64,000 bases of DNA from Paenibacillus piri (GCF_004354045.1 NZ_SMRT01000009.1:186001-250000), one strand, 5' to 3'. Shown: positions 32,757 through 41,837, counted from the first letter of the stretch. Numbers and translations: made by a program. The notes: generated from the sequence alone by a model not told the origin.

Positions 32757-34706
32757 GTGGCGTTTGTGGCAATCGGTGATGCAGTAAGTCTTTGGGATCT
32801 TTTGATCGAAGAAGGAGGTCTCAGTCCTAAAACCTATGATAAGGACATTTTGGCAGAATTTCAATCGAAGCTTATCGGTCATGAAGTCAATAATTTTCGC
32901 CAAAGCTTAATAACCGAAAAAATTAGCATCGAAAGATTTTTAACTGTATTTTTTAAGTCGCTTGAGCCTTTTAGCATCATGATGAACGATTTATTGGTTA
33001 TGTTTGAAAAAGCGGGAGCCAAAAGCAACGGAAACCATGTACATATAAGCCTTAACCCGGATTCTATAAAGGAAGAATTTAAATTCGATATCCGTCACTT
33101 TATAGAAATGATAGAGCAGTGGAATCAAGTACGGAAGTCATTAGTTGTTTATCATATGAATGAAGATTTGCTTTGGGATACAAAAGGACTTGTTCACGGA
33201 CTTTTGAGGCAGTATGTGCCGCATATTTACGACTACAAAGTTGAATCCGTTCAAAATGAGAGCGTCAGGCTGTGGTTGACAGCGTATAAAGACGGAAAGT
33301 GGCCCGATCATCGGCCTCTATTTCAACCTGTAGGATTAGAAAACATGGATCATTGGTTGCAGGTGATATGGAATGTGTGGGAAGACTTGGTGAGCGAAAG
33401 CAGTAGTTATGGGGCGGCTCGTTCTCTTTACCGGGATTTTATGAGACAAAGCAAAACCGATACTCCTAAGGATCGTAAGTTTATGCTTGATAAATTGGAT
33501 TCGGACCATTTTGCGGGCAATTTGCTTATTTCCCTGTACGAGCTTCAACAGATGATGGTCTCGATGACCAATGATGAACGGCTGGAAGTAGAAGGGCAGT
33601 TTGTTGAGCGGATGGAAGAGCTATTTAAACATGTACCCTTCACAAAACGCGATATCGAAAGCACGGAACGGCTGTTGAAGGAATTTTTAAATCTTCCGGT
33701 CTGGAAACATAGATATGAAATTTATTCGGCCTGGATCTCTACACAGATCATGGAAGTGCTGGGATATGAGGAGCTTGATTTTTTTGTCGTTGACGGAACG
33801 CTGCGGTTTTCATTTTCCAAGACATTGCTTTCTTTGGCCAAATCATATTCACCTCAAGTGCAGGTATGGTCGGAGCTGCGGACACCGTTAATCAATCCGA
33901 TTGGAAAAGGGAGGAAGGGGGCCATTCAACCCGACTATTCTTTACTGACAGACTCGGGCGGCCAAGAGAATCAAGTGCGTTCTACGATTCTGATTATTGA
34001 ATGCAAACAATATTTGAAAGCGTCGAGGAGAAATTTCTCTAATGCCATAACGGATTACGCAAAAGGTTGTCCGAATGCTAACGTGCTGCTCGTCAACTAT
34101 GGTCCGGCCAGTGAGTCGATTTTGAATGCCGTAGATCCAACGGTTAGAAGCAGAGTTCACATTATCGGAAACATGAGGCCCGGAATCCCGGAATCCCTAA
34201 GTATGTTTAAAACATACGTAAAGGAAGTTCTTGAGTCGAAAACGGCGGTCGTAACAAGAACGGATGAGCAGAGGATAGAGCTTTATTGGGGTGACCCGGA
34301 TTGCGATCTCGATCTGCATCTCAAGGTTCACCATGATGATAAGAAAATCGAAATCAATCATGCCAATTTAGGGGGGGATGAGACTGTTCCATGGGCCTGC
34401 TTGGAAGAAGATATCCGAAGCGGCGGCGGTATACCGGAAGCTCTCCATATCCGTAACCCGGTTTCAGGCCGGTATTTGTATTTGGTGCACCAGTTTTTCG
34501 GGGACAAACCGTTAAATCAAAGTAAAGCTGTTGTGACGGTTTATCAAGGGGGAGAAGTACAACAATTTGAATGTCCTTCGGTAGGCGAGGGTATGTGGTG
34601 GGTACTGTATTCCTTTGATACCCGCGATGGAAAAAAAGTGATTTATAACCAAATCGTTGATGAGATCGACTACTTGAAGTTCTCCCTGTTACAGCAGCCG
34701 GGTTGA
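32757..34706 (+). CDS. Predicted PD-(D/E)xK nuclease with C-terminal DPDxDxDLH beta-sandwich domain
   Basis: A 649-residue soluble protein that I cannot place in a named family. Residues 1-300 are helical and unassigned. Residues about 313-345 (LPVWKHRYEIYSAWISTQI) introduce a nuclease-like core: E373, then D393 in QPDY, a hydrophobic strand and E415-x-K417 in ILIIECKQ, which is the PD-(D/E)xK pattern. Residues about 505-645 form a separate domain with the acidic loop DPDCDLDLHL and then HANLGGDE, resembling calcium-binding DUF2135-type sandwiches. TTG/ATG context: the start shown is a TTG with GGGGTGG upstream. It has its own terminator, AT-rich codons, and no partner gene. It may be a single-gene defence or DNA-processing protein. 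Confidence 0.7.
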   Translation: MAFVAIGDAVSLWDLLIEEGGLSPKTYDKDILAEFQSKLIGHEVNNFRQSLITEKISIERFLTVFFKSLEPFSIMMNDLLVMFEKAGAKSNGNHVHISLNPDSIKEEFKFDIRHFIEMIEQWNQVRKSLVVYHMNEDLLWDTKGLVHGLLRQYVPHIYDYKVESVQNESVRLWLTAYKDGKWPDHRPLFQPVGLENMDHWLQVIWNVWEDLVSESSSYGAARSLYRDFMRQSKTDTPKDRKFMLDKLDSDHFAGNLLISLYELQQMMVSMTNDERLEVEGQFVERMEELFKHVPFTKRDIESTERLLKEFLNLPVWKHRYEIYSAWISTQIMEVLGYEELDFFVVDGTLRFSFSKTLLSLAKSYSPQVQVWSELRTPLINPIGKGRKGAIQPDYSLLTDSGGQENQVRSTILIIECKQYLKASRRNFSNAITDYAKGCPNANVLLVNYGPASESILNAVDPTVRSRVHIIGNMRPGIPESLSMFKTYVKEVLESKTAVVTRTDEQRIELYWGDPDCDLDLHLKVHHDDKKIEINHANLGGDETVPWACLEEDIRSGGGIPEALHIRNPVSGRYLYLVHQFFGDKPLNQSKAVVTVYQGGEVQQFECPSVGEGMWWVLYSFDTRDGKKVIYNQIVDEIDYLKFSLLQQPG

Positions 34707-34819
34707 CCGGCGTAGGTCTTTATAAAATGCGTCAACGTTTACAATATAGGGTAATTTATTGATTAGGTGCCAAAATGGCCGCCAAAGTCTGTCTTCATGG
34801 CGGGATTGATCAAATAGGA

Positions 34820-34862
34820 AACAACCGCGGAAGTCCTGTCTACTCTCGGCGGTTGTTTTTTT
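34820..34862 (+). terminator. Terminator after the nuclease-like gene
   Basis: An AACAACCGC / GCGGTTGTT perfect stem with a 20-base loop, then seven T. It lies 22 bases from the convergent end of the MocR pseudogene. Confidence 0.9.
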
Positions 34863-34883
34863 AAGATCGTCGTGGCCTAAAGC

Positions 34884-36319
34884 CTAGGTTATCAGTTCCC
34901 GCAGTGCTTCCGCAAATTTTGAGATTCCTGCACCGATCTCCTCTGTTTTGGGTCTTGCAAAAGTAAACCGTACAAAGCCCGAATCCGAACCATATACGCT
35001 ACCTGGTACAAAAACGACTCCTTTTTTAATTGCTTCTTCCAGCAGTTTACCGTCATGGACTTCAGGAACCAGCTTGCACCACAAATGCAGCCCGCCCCGG
35101 GGGGGAGTGAACCTAACCAGATCCGGAAGTTCCTTTTGTAAGGATTCGATCAGCAAGTCCCGTTTAAATTGTAGCTGTAGTTGCAAACGTTCCAGATGAG
35201 GCTTGAAATAGGACGACCTTATAAACTGCGCGGCCACCTGTTGAGGAATAACGCTTAGACCGAAGTCCATCTGTTGTCTGGCATCCGCCAGCCTCTCCAC
35301 AATGGAATGGGGGGCGACCAACCATCCGATACGCAGGCCGGAGGCAGCAATTTTGGAGAGAGAACCAATATAAAGGACGGAACCGTTCGAATCCATTGAT
35401 TTGAGCGGAGAAGGTGCAGCCCCCTCAAATGCCGTCAGGCTAAAAGGGTCATCCTCCACAATTGGCAGCCCCAATTCACTTGCAACGTCAAGCAGCTGTT
35501 TGCGTCGTTCAACGCTAAATACAGTACCTGTAGGATTTTGAAAATTCGGGTTCATAAAAACCATCTTGATGCGATGTTTCTTGTATAAGGACCGAATGTC
35601 GTCGGGATAAATTCATGTTGATCAACAGGGAGCCGGAACAGCCGGAGCCCAGCTGATTGAAATATAGGCAAAGAATAGCAGTAGGAAGGATCTTCTATCG
35701 CAACAGCGTCTCCCGGAGACAATAAACATTGTGTAATCAAATATAACGATTGCTGAGATCCGGATGTAATTAAAATGGATGATTCGGTCGATTGGATGTC
35801 ACGATATTGATCCAGATACGAAACCAGCGCTTGCCTGAGCGGAATATATCCTTGCGGATTGTCGTAGCCCAAATAAGAGGTGTATTGATGCTGGCTCATC
35901 AATGCTGCGATTTCATTGGTTGGAGCCAAATCTGCCGATAGCTCGCCGCTGGCAAAATCGATTAGTGACGGATTCTGAGTCAGCGCTTCCCGAATCCTTC
36001 GCATAAATGGCAAGTTTGGCAGAAAACTCCTGCCCTCGGCATACCGACTCCAGTTCGGCGTATGCTTAGGAGTAGCTCCCCATTTAGTTTTGCTTACACG
36101 CGTTCCACTGCCTGTCCGACTTTCAATGATTCCTATCGATCGAAGCTCTGCGAAAGCCTGGATGACAGTGCTTCGGTTTACACCCAGTTGATCCGCCAGT
36201 TTTCTTTCGGATGGAAGCAAGCTGCCCGGCGGAAATTCTCCATAGGATATACTCCGTTCCAAATGATCGGCAATTTGTTCATAAAGAGGTTTTTTGCTTT
36301 GTCGATCAAGTTTCCACAT
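34884..36319 (-). pseudogene. MocR/PdxR-type GntR regulator, broken by one frameshift
   Basis: A GntR winged-helix domain (residues about 1-70, PLYEQIADHLERSISYGEFPPGSLLPSERKLA in part) fused to a fold-type I aminotransferase domain, as in MocR regulators. The first frame runs 36319 to 35552 and ends shortly after LFRLPVDQHEF; the second frame picks up at PDDIRSLYKKHRIKMVF and carries NPNFQNPTG, the PLP lysine in SLSKIAASGLRIGW, and the C-terminus. Adding one base near 35613 (making CATGGAATT) restores a continuous protein of about 478 residues. It may be a real pseudogene or a sequencing error. It is divergent from the pentapeptide gene. Confidence 0.85.
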
Positions 36320-36471
36320 GATTTTACCACCCTCAATTTGTAAATAAATAAAATATTTCTATGATTTTTATCATACCACTGATTTTCAAAAATAAAGATG
36401 TTCGCTTTCATCATAACCATGACAATTGTTTATCCATTCCTTAAACATTGATAGCGGCGGAATGGGTTGGC

Positions 36472-36501
36472 TTGCATGTTCGCATTTCGTTCGCATATAA
36501 T
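36472..36501 (+). promoter_or_regulatory. Sigma-A promoter of the pentapeptide gene
   Basis: TTGCAT (36472-36477), 18-base spacer, TATAAT (36496-36501). An inverted pair GTTCC / GGAAC (36512-36529) just after the start of transcription could be an operator. Confidence 0.65.
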
Positions 36502-36557
36502 TAGAGTTAATGTTCCTTTAGATTGGAACGATCATGCAGGATAAGGGGGATCGCCAT

Positions 36558-37208
36558 ATGAACAAAAAGAAAACAATGTTGAAAATAGAATCACCTATGA
36601 TTCCAAGTGAGCTGCCTGCATTGATGCTGCTTGATTTACAATTGAATGGTCATTTTGAAATGGGAATGGTTCAGGACTGTATCGTTGAACATCAAACCAA
36701 CCATAAAGTTACCTTTGATAAAATCATCTTTAAAAATGTAACGTTTACAGAAGCAACATTATCCGGTGTTGAATTGACAGATATTATTTTTGAAAAATGT
36801 GATCTGTCCAATGCGGATTTGAGTGATGCCGTCATCCATAGAACTGAATTCAAAGAATGCAAAATGATTGGCATAAATATGACAGGTGCAACGCTCAGAA
36901 ATGTTTTGTTGGATAGATGTATGGCCGATTATGCGACAGTCAGATTTTCAAATGCCAAGCAATTCCTTATTCAAGACAGTTCCTTGCGTCAATCCGATTT
37001 TTGCTATTCCAAATTGCACAAGTTTGAGTTGTATCGTTCCAACATAGATCAGGCTCTATTTGCAGGTACGGAGCTGAACGGAATTGATTTAAGCGATTGC
37101 GAGTTCAATGGACTTGGCGTAGATGTGGAAAGCTTGAAAGGCTGCATAATTTCCCGCGAGCAAGCTTATACATTCGCCGCTTTGTTCGGACTCATTGTTA
37201 AGGATTGA
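36558..37208 (+). CDS. Pentapeptide repeat protein (Qnr-like size)
   Basis: A 216-residue protein whose middle is made of pentapeptide A(D/N)LxX-type repeats: NADLS, DAVIH, RTEFK, INMTG, ATLRN, RQSDF, IDQAL, GIDLS and others, building a right-handed quadrilateral beta-helix. The C-terminal cap (GVDVESLKG...EQAYTFAALFGLIV) and the total length resemble Qnr proteins, which mimic DNA and protect gyrase, but the rest is not close enough to claim quinolone protection. The ATG at 36558 is preferred, with AAGGGGG eight bases upstream. It is monocistronic and AT-rich. Confidence 0.85.
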   Translation: MNKKKTMLKIESPMIPSELPALMLLDLQLNGHFEMGMVQDCIVEHQTNHKVTFDKIIFKNVTFTEATLSGVELTDIIFEKCDLSNADLSDAVIHRTEFKECKMIGINMTGATLRNVLLDRCMADYATVRFSNAKQFLIQDSSLRQSDFCYSKLHKFELYRSNIDQALFAGTELNGIDLSDCEFNGLGVDVESLKGCIISREQAYTFAALFGLIVKD

Positions 37209-37310
37209 TTTACAATAGATCGGCAGTTGCAGGTCCGATTCTTGATAAGGCGGAGGAATGGGGATAATATCATAGATGCGAACTTGTTCGTCAACAGCGG
37301 CCAAGAAGCA

Positions 37311-37339
37311 TTGACATCGTTCAGCAGTTTGCGTATATT
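37311..37339 (+). promoter_or_regulatory. Consensus promoter of the MarR gene
   Basis: TTGACA (37311-37316), 17-base spacer, TATATT (37334-37339), 20 bases before the start codon. Confidence 0.8.
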
Positions 37340-37341
37340 TA

Positions 37342-37354
37342 TTAGGGGGACTAA
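37342..37354. promoter_or_regulatory. Candidate MarR operator TTAG-N5-CTAA (1)
   Basis: The inverted core TTAG-GGGGA-CTAA lies at the transcription start and covers the marR ribosome binding site. Its flanks extend the symmetry (ATTTAT / ATAAAT). The same core is found before the SDR gene at 37824. Confidence 0.6.
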
Positions 37355-37358
37355 ATAA

Positions 37359-37796
37359 ATGGAGTTTTCTTTGCAGGAAAGCATCAGCTATTGGATCAAA
37401 AAGATTTATCAAGAGACCGGACAGCTTTACAATCAAAGACTGGCCAAGTACGGACTAACGACGGCTCAGGTGAGTGTGCTGGCGCTGCTGTGGAATTTCG
37501 GCGACGGGCTGACACAGAAAGAGCTTCATGAGAAACTTCGGATCCGTCCGGCTTCGCTGACCAACGTGCTTGATATGCTTGTGGCGGGAGGATGGGTCGT
37601 TCGGAAGCAGGATGAGGAAGACGCCCGGGTCAAGCGGATTTACCTGACCGATTCCGGCAAAGCCCAGGAGAGCGTATGCGCAGGTATACTTGCAGAGATC
37701 GAGCGGCACGTCCAGCAGCATTTGGCGCCTGAGGAGAAGGCTATTATGTTGATGTGGCTGAAGAAAATCGAACGGTCTTTTCGGAAGGAGGGGTGA
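37359..37796 (+). CDS. MarR family transcriptional regulator
   Basis: A 145-residue MarR-type winged-helix repressor: dimerisation helices at both ends, recognition region LTQKELHEKLRIRPASLTNVLDMLV and wing DARVKRIYLTDSGKA (about residues 85-100). AGGGGGA lies eight bases before ATG. Its own promoter contains a candidate operator, and the same core recurs before the following SDR gene, which suggests autoregulation and control of that enzyme. Confidence 0.9.
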   Translation: MEFSLQESISYWIKKIYQETGQLYNQRLAKYGLTTAQVSVLALLWNFGDGLTQKELHEKLRIRPASLTNVLDMLVAGGWVVRKQDEEDARVKRIYLTDSGKAQESVCAGILAEIERHVQQHLAPEEKAIMLMWLKKIERSFRKEG

Positions 37797-37823
37797 GAGG
37801 TTCGTATTTTTATATTCATTTAT

Positions 37824-37836
37824 TTAGGTAAACTAA
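37824..37836. promoter_or_regulatory. Candidate MarR operator TTAG-N5-CTAA (2)
   Basis: TTAG-GTAAA-CTAA in the gap between marR and the SDR gene, extended to TTTAG/CTAAA. It matches the core at 37342. The same gap also repeats GACTAAATAA, present near the first site. Confidence 0.6.
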
Positions 37837-37897
37837 AATTATGCGAGACTAAATAATGATGCTGCCCCATAAAAATCAAAATGAGGAGAGGATTTCT

Positions 37898-38653
37898 ATG
37901 GAGTTAGGTTTGAGAGAGAAGGTAGTCGTCGTTACCGGAGGCTCCTCTGGAATCGGCGAAGCTATTGCAAAGAAGTTCGGAGCGGAAGGCGCGCGAGTCG
38001 CCCTCACCTATGCCAATGGCTCGCAGGCGGCAGAGCGTATAGTGCGAGAGATTGAAGGCTATGGGACGGAAGCATTGGCGGTCCGCTACGATCTGAATGA
38101 CGATCGGTCGATGGAGGAAGCCGTGAATGCGGTTGGCGAGCGGTGGGGTAATATCCATGTTCTCGTCAACAACGCCGTTCATTGGCCGAAGCGCAGGCAG
38201 CTTTCGTTCGAAGACGTTCCCGCAGAAGGCTGGAGGCGTGAAATCCGTGCCAACCTGGAAGGCTATTATCTTACGATCCAGCGGGTGCTGCCTTTCATGC
38301 GGAAATCGAATTGGGGACGGATCGTCAATATTTCTTCGGAGCTCGCGGTAGACGGGATGGCTGGAGGAGGAGCCTACACAGCCGCTAAAGCGGGCTTGCA
38401 CGGTTTAACGGCTACTTTGTCCAAAGAGCTGGGACCGGACGGGATCTTCACCAACGTCGTCATGCCCGGTTGGACCATGACCGAGAAAGCATGGAAAACA
38501 TTCCCCCATGAGATGATTGAACAAGAGCGGCTCAAAGTTCCGACCCGTAAGCACAGCGTTCCCGCAGATATCGCCAACCTGGTTGTTTTCCTGGGATCGG
38601 AAGCGAACGGCAACATCAACGGTGAGTTTATCCGCGTGACAGGCGGCAAATGA
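37898..38653 (+). CDS. SDR family oxidoreductase
   Basis: A 251-residue classical SDR: TGGSSGIG cofactor loop, NNAV in place of the usual NNAG, NISSE with catalytic Ser, and YTAAK. The ATG at 37898 is used because GAGGAGAGG lies about six bases upstream; an ATG at 37856 is also in frame but has no site. It lies 100 bases downstream of marR with a shared operator core, so it is probably MarR-regulated. Substrate unknown. Confidence 0.88.
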   Translation: MELGLREKVVVVTGGSSGIGEAIAKKFGAEGARVALTYANGSQAAERIVREIEGYGTEALAVRYDLNDDRSMEEAVNAVGERWGNIHVLVNNAVHWPKRRQLSFEDVPAEGWRREIRANLEGYYLTIQRVLPFMRKSNWGRIVNISSELAVDGMAGGGAYTAAKAGLHGLTATLSKELGPDGIFTNVVMPGWTMTEKAWKTFPHEMIEQERLKVPTRKHSVPADIANLVVFLGSEANGNINGEFIRVTGGK

Positions 38654-38739
38654 TTTTTTGGGTTTTTGACCGTTTTTGATAGTGTACCGCCATGCGCCGA
38701 CAACGCATGGCGGAAGCGAAATTGCCTTTCATCCACGAA

Positions 38740-40383
38740 TTAGAACATTTCCGACGCAAAATGATCGCCGAGCTGCTGATCGCTGCCATGATGCTCCATG
38801 CGCATCAGCCGCTGGAACATGAGCACCAGCTTTATTTGCAGCAGATCATCCGTTTTTCTCAAGTCTATGTTCAACAGCGAGCTTATTTTTTCCAGACGGT
38901 ACAGAACGGTGTTGCGATGAATGAATAATTGCTTGGCGGTGTCGTTAATTTGTCCTTTGTTGGCAAAATAAACTTCCAATGTGCGAAGCAATTCGCCGGA
39001 ATATTCCTCATCCTTCTGCATCAGGTTATGCAAAATATATTCGCAGTATCTTTTCATCACTTCGCGGGGGATATGCCGCAGCAAATAAGTAAATTCCAGA
39101 TCGGAGAATAAGATGACAGAGGAATCGAACGATAACCGTTCGCTGATCCGCTTGGCCTCCAGGCATTCCTCATATCCGTTCAGAAGCTCTTCGATACTGT
39201 ATTTCGTTTTGCTGACGAAACAGCGCGCAGCATGTTCATTGATGGTGCTTAGCATTTTGGAATATCCTCTGGCGACGAGTTCGACGAAGGTGCCGCTCTT
39301 TTTCTCCTTATCCGGAAAAGTGAATAATGAGAATAAATCGTTATTTACGAACAAGTGATGGGACTCGGTGGAAGACAAGCCCGGGTCGAATTTAATTTCG
39401 CGACGTATTTCGCTAAGCTTTTTGTGAATGTGCGGGCTATTTTTAATTTCCGGCTTAAAGGTTGTCAGAACGCACAAATATGAGCCGGTCCATATTTGAT
39501 CGCCGATGGCTTGCGCTTCCTCCAGTACGTCGGCCGTCGACGTCTGGCGCAGCAAGTACCGTTCGATAGCGGTTCCTAACCGGTAATTGGCGACTGAGGG
39601 CTGCTGCTCCTGAAAGGTTTCCAGATGATAAGAAAGCATAACGGCGGCTTGATGGAACGGGCCCTCCTCCTGGGGTTCCAAAGCATCCTTAAGGAGTACG
39701 AGAAGAAACCCATAGCATTCCCCATTCTTGATAAGGGGGATCCGGTACACCCAATCGCCGCCGTGCTGTGCCCGCACTTGCTTGGAGTTGGGCGGCCAAG
39801 GCCAATCCTGCAGCAGGCCGGCTGCCGTCCAATCGCTCGTATTATACAAAATTTCTCCTCTGATTCCGACTACAACAATAGGATGGGCCAAAATATCGGA
39901 AATCACCTGAAAATAGTTCGTTTGATCGCCGGTTTGCATAGCAAAATGCATTAATTTCTTCTGCATATCGAGAACGTTATGGAGATTTTTCGTATTTCGT
40001 ACAAACTGTTCTTTAAACAAGGCATTGATTTGATCGGAAAATGCGAATTCAAATGGGAGCTCGATGAGCGGAAATTGAAGCCGGTCTGCTTCCTCCAGAA
40101 CAATCCGGGGAATTTGCGTCCAATACCGTCCCAGTTTTATCCCCAGGGCGGCAGAGCCGCGTTCATTTAATTTTTGCAGCAATTTTAGAAAGTCATTCGG
40201 AGAATCTTTAACAACAAAGGCGGTGGACAGCAGCATCTCTCCCGGTTTAATCCATTCCCAGAAATCAGGGGCATCCATTAAATTCAACGACTTGATCACC
40301 CTTGTAAGTCCCCCGACTCCCGCAACCAGTCTCCCCTCCGAGAGCGGGAAAATATCAAGCGCTTCCCTAACAGTTAAATTCAT
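38740..40383 (-). CDS. PucR family transcriptional regulator
   Basis: A 547-residue regulator: N-terminal PucR sensor domain (about residues 5-125, MNLTVREALDIFPL...), a central GGDEF-like GAF/CdaR region, and a C-terminal PucR HTH (about 480-535, LEVYFANKGQINDTAKQLFIHRNTVLYRL in part). Family members respond to metabolites such as purines, GABA or polyamines. GGGAGG precedes the ATG. It is divergent from the ABC importer operon, which is its most likely target. Confidence 0.9.
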   Translation of the reverse strand: MNLTVREALDIFPLSEGRLVAGVGGLTRVIKSLNLMDAPDFWEWIKPGEMLLSTAFVVKDSPNDFLKLLQKLNERGSAALGIKLGRYWTQIPRIVLEEADRLQFPLIELPFEFAFSDQINALFKEQFVRNTKNLHNVLDMQKKLMHFAMQTGDQTNYFQVISDILAHPIVVVGIRGEILYNTSDWTAAGLLQDWPWPPNSKQVRAQHGGDWVYRIPLIKNGECYGFLLVLLKDALEPQEEGPFHQAAVMLSYHLETFQEQQPSVANYRLGTAIERYLLRQTSTADVLEEAQAIGDQIWTGSYLCVLTTFKPEIKNSPHIHKKLSEIRREIKFDPGLSSTESHHLFVNNDLFSLFTFPDKEKKSGTFVELVARGYSKMLSTINEHAARCFVSKTKYSIEELLNGYEECLEAKRISERLSFDSSVILFSDLEFTYLLRHIPREVMKRYCEYILHNLMQKDEEYSGELLRTLEVYFANKGQINDTAKQLFIHRNTVLYRLEKISSLLNIDLRKTDDLLQIKLVLMFQRLMRMEHHGSDQQLGDHFASEMF

Positions 40384-40575
40384 GACGAACCCTCCCTTGT
40401 TTATTTCTGAATGATCCGGAGCATGTCCTCCCGTATATGAAATGATGATATGCCATATTTTATATATCCACGACCATTTATGTCAATAAAATTAACATAA
40501 AAGTAACTTTGTTTAGATAAAAATCCAAATGACAAGGCATATTTTTAGAAAATAAACAATTTTGTGTCAAATTAG

Positions 40576-40587
40576 TTTACATGTAAA
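40576..40587. promoter_or_regulatory. Palindrome TTTACATGTAAA, candidate operator
   Basis: A perfect 12-base palindrome between the divergent pucR and ABC genes. It is a plausible regulator site, unproven. Confidence 0.4.
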
Positions 40588-40607
40588 TGAAATGCACTTA
40601 TGATTCA

Positions 40608-40697
40608 AGGATAAACGGTTCCGCCGTCCTTCGGGACGAGCGCGTTTGTCAAGGTTGTGCGAAGCTAAGTATAAAATCTTAATACTTTCTATTCAGC
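40608..40697 (+). repeat. Dispersed intergenic repeat, copy 3
   Basis: Begins AGGATAAACGG and contains GCGTTTGTCAAGGTTGTGCG and AAGTATAAAATCTTAATACTT. It lies between the palindrome and the ribosome binding site of the substrate-binding protein gene, so it would be in that transcript leader. Confidence 0.85.
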
Positions 40698-40736
40698 TAA
40701 ACGAAGACAACAACATCTGTCAGGAGGGGTTCGGCA

Positions 40737-41837
40737 ATGAAAATGAACAAGTTTAGAATGGTATGGCTCCCGGTATTATCAATTCTTATGGTATTGGTGT
40801 CAGCATGCGGCCAAAGCTCGAACCAACAGGCAAGCAATGCCGCGGGAGGGAGTCCGAAAGCGCAGGAAGCCTCTGAACCGTCCTATAACGGAGAAAAACT
40901 TGTTGTAGGCGTATGGGGAGGCGCTCAGGCCGAGGCCGTCACCAAGTTTGTAGTGAAGCCGCTGGAAGCCAAAGGGGCCAAAATCGAGCTTGTTCTTGGC
41001 GGTACAGGCGACCGTGTAGCTAAATTGTACGCTGAAAAAGGCAATCCCTCCATGGATGTTGCATTTCTTAATATTTATGAAGCCAAGCATGCAATCCAGG
41101 ACGGTGTCGCGCAAGAGGTTGATCCTGATTTGCCGAACTTTAAATCGTTGTATCCGGTAGCTCAGCAGGGAGGGTACGGCTTTTCGCTTATGGCCATGGG
41201 GATTGCCTACAATAAAGAGCTTGTTAAAGAACCGATTAAGGATTGGAAGGATCTTTGGAGACCGGAGTTTAAAGGCAAGGTCGCATTTCCGAGTTATCCC
41301 GGCTTTGAGGGCGATTCTTTGGTATCGATGGCCGGAAAAGCGTTCGGCAGAACAGAGAAGGACGATAGAGCCAACTTCGACAAGCTGAAGGAATTAAAGC
41401 CCGTGCCGCTGGTTTACTCCAATCTGGATGAATTGTTCCTCGAAATGAAAAACGGTACCGTATTGGCCGTTCCGTTCTTTAACAGCTATGTAAATCAGTA
41501 TATTGCCAAAGGCTTCCCCGTTGAGTTTGTTTATCCTAAAGATCCGGGGCCGGTTCTGGCGAAGAACACGATCGTTATCGCTAAAGGAACGAAGCATGAA
41601 AAACTGGCCAAAGAATTCGTCAACATGTGTCTCGGAAAAGAAATTCAGGAGTACTATGCCAAAGAGCTGTTCTTCGGACCTGTGAATAAAGAAGTGAAGG
41701 TGGCTGACGATGTAGCGGCCAAAATTGTGTACGGCGAAGAAAAGGTAAACCAGCTTAAATCATTGGATTGGGACTTCATAATTTCCAAACGCCCGGAGTG
41801 GGCACAAATTTGGGCTAAAGAAATATTGGGGAAATAA
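40737..41837 (+). CDS. ABC transporter substrate-binding lipoprotein (PotD/AfuA class)
   Basis: A 366-residue secreted lipoprotein of the polyamine/iron-type extracellular solute-binding class: signal peptide and lipobox VSAC (Cys24), a Ser/Gln/Ala-rich tether, then GEKLVVGVWGGAQAEAV and DVAFLNIYEAKHAIQDG. It captures a small ligand for the importer. CAGGAGGGG precedes ATG. First gene of a four-gene ABC operon followed by catabolic genes. The ligand is unknown; the linked fumarylacetoacetase-fold and SDR enzymes favour an organic acid. Confidence 0.9.
   Translation: MKMNKFRMVWLPVLSILMVLVSACGQSSNQQASNAAGGSPKAQEASEPSYNGEKLVVGVWGGAQAEAVTKFVVKPLEAKGAKIELVLGGTGDRVAKLYAEKGNPSMDVAFLNIYEAKHAIQDGVAQEVDPDLPNFKSLYPVAQQGGYGFSLMAMGIAYNKELVKEPIKDWKDLWRPEFKGKVAFPSYPGFEGDSLVSMAGKAFGRTEKDDRANFDKLKELKPVPLVYSNLDELFLEMKNGTVLAVPFFNSYVNQYIAKGFPVEFVYPKDPGPVLAKNTIVIAKGTKHEKLAKEFVNMCLGKEIQEYYAKELFFGPVNKEVKVADDVAAKIVYGEEKVNQLKSLDWDFIISKRPEWAQIWAKEILGK

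Larger units (their letters stand above)
40384..40736. other. Control region between pucR and the ABC operon
   Basis: About 350 bases between divergent genes. It is AT-rich in its first 200 bases, contains the 12-base palindrome TTTACATGTAAA and one copy of the dispersed repeat; no gene is seen. Confidence 0.6.
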
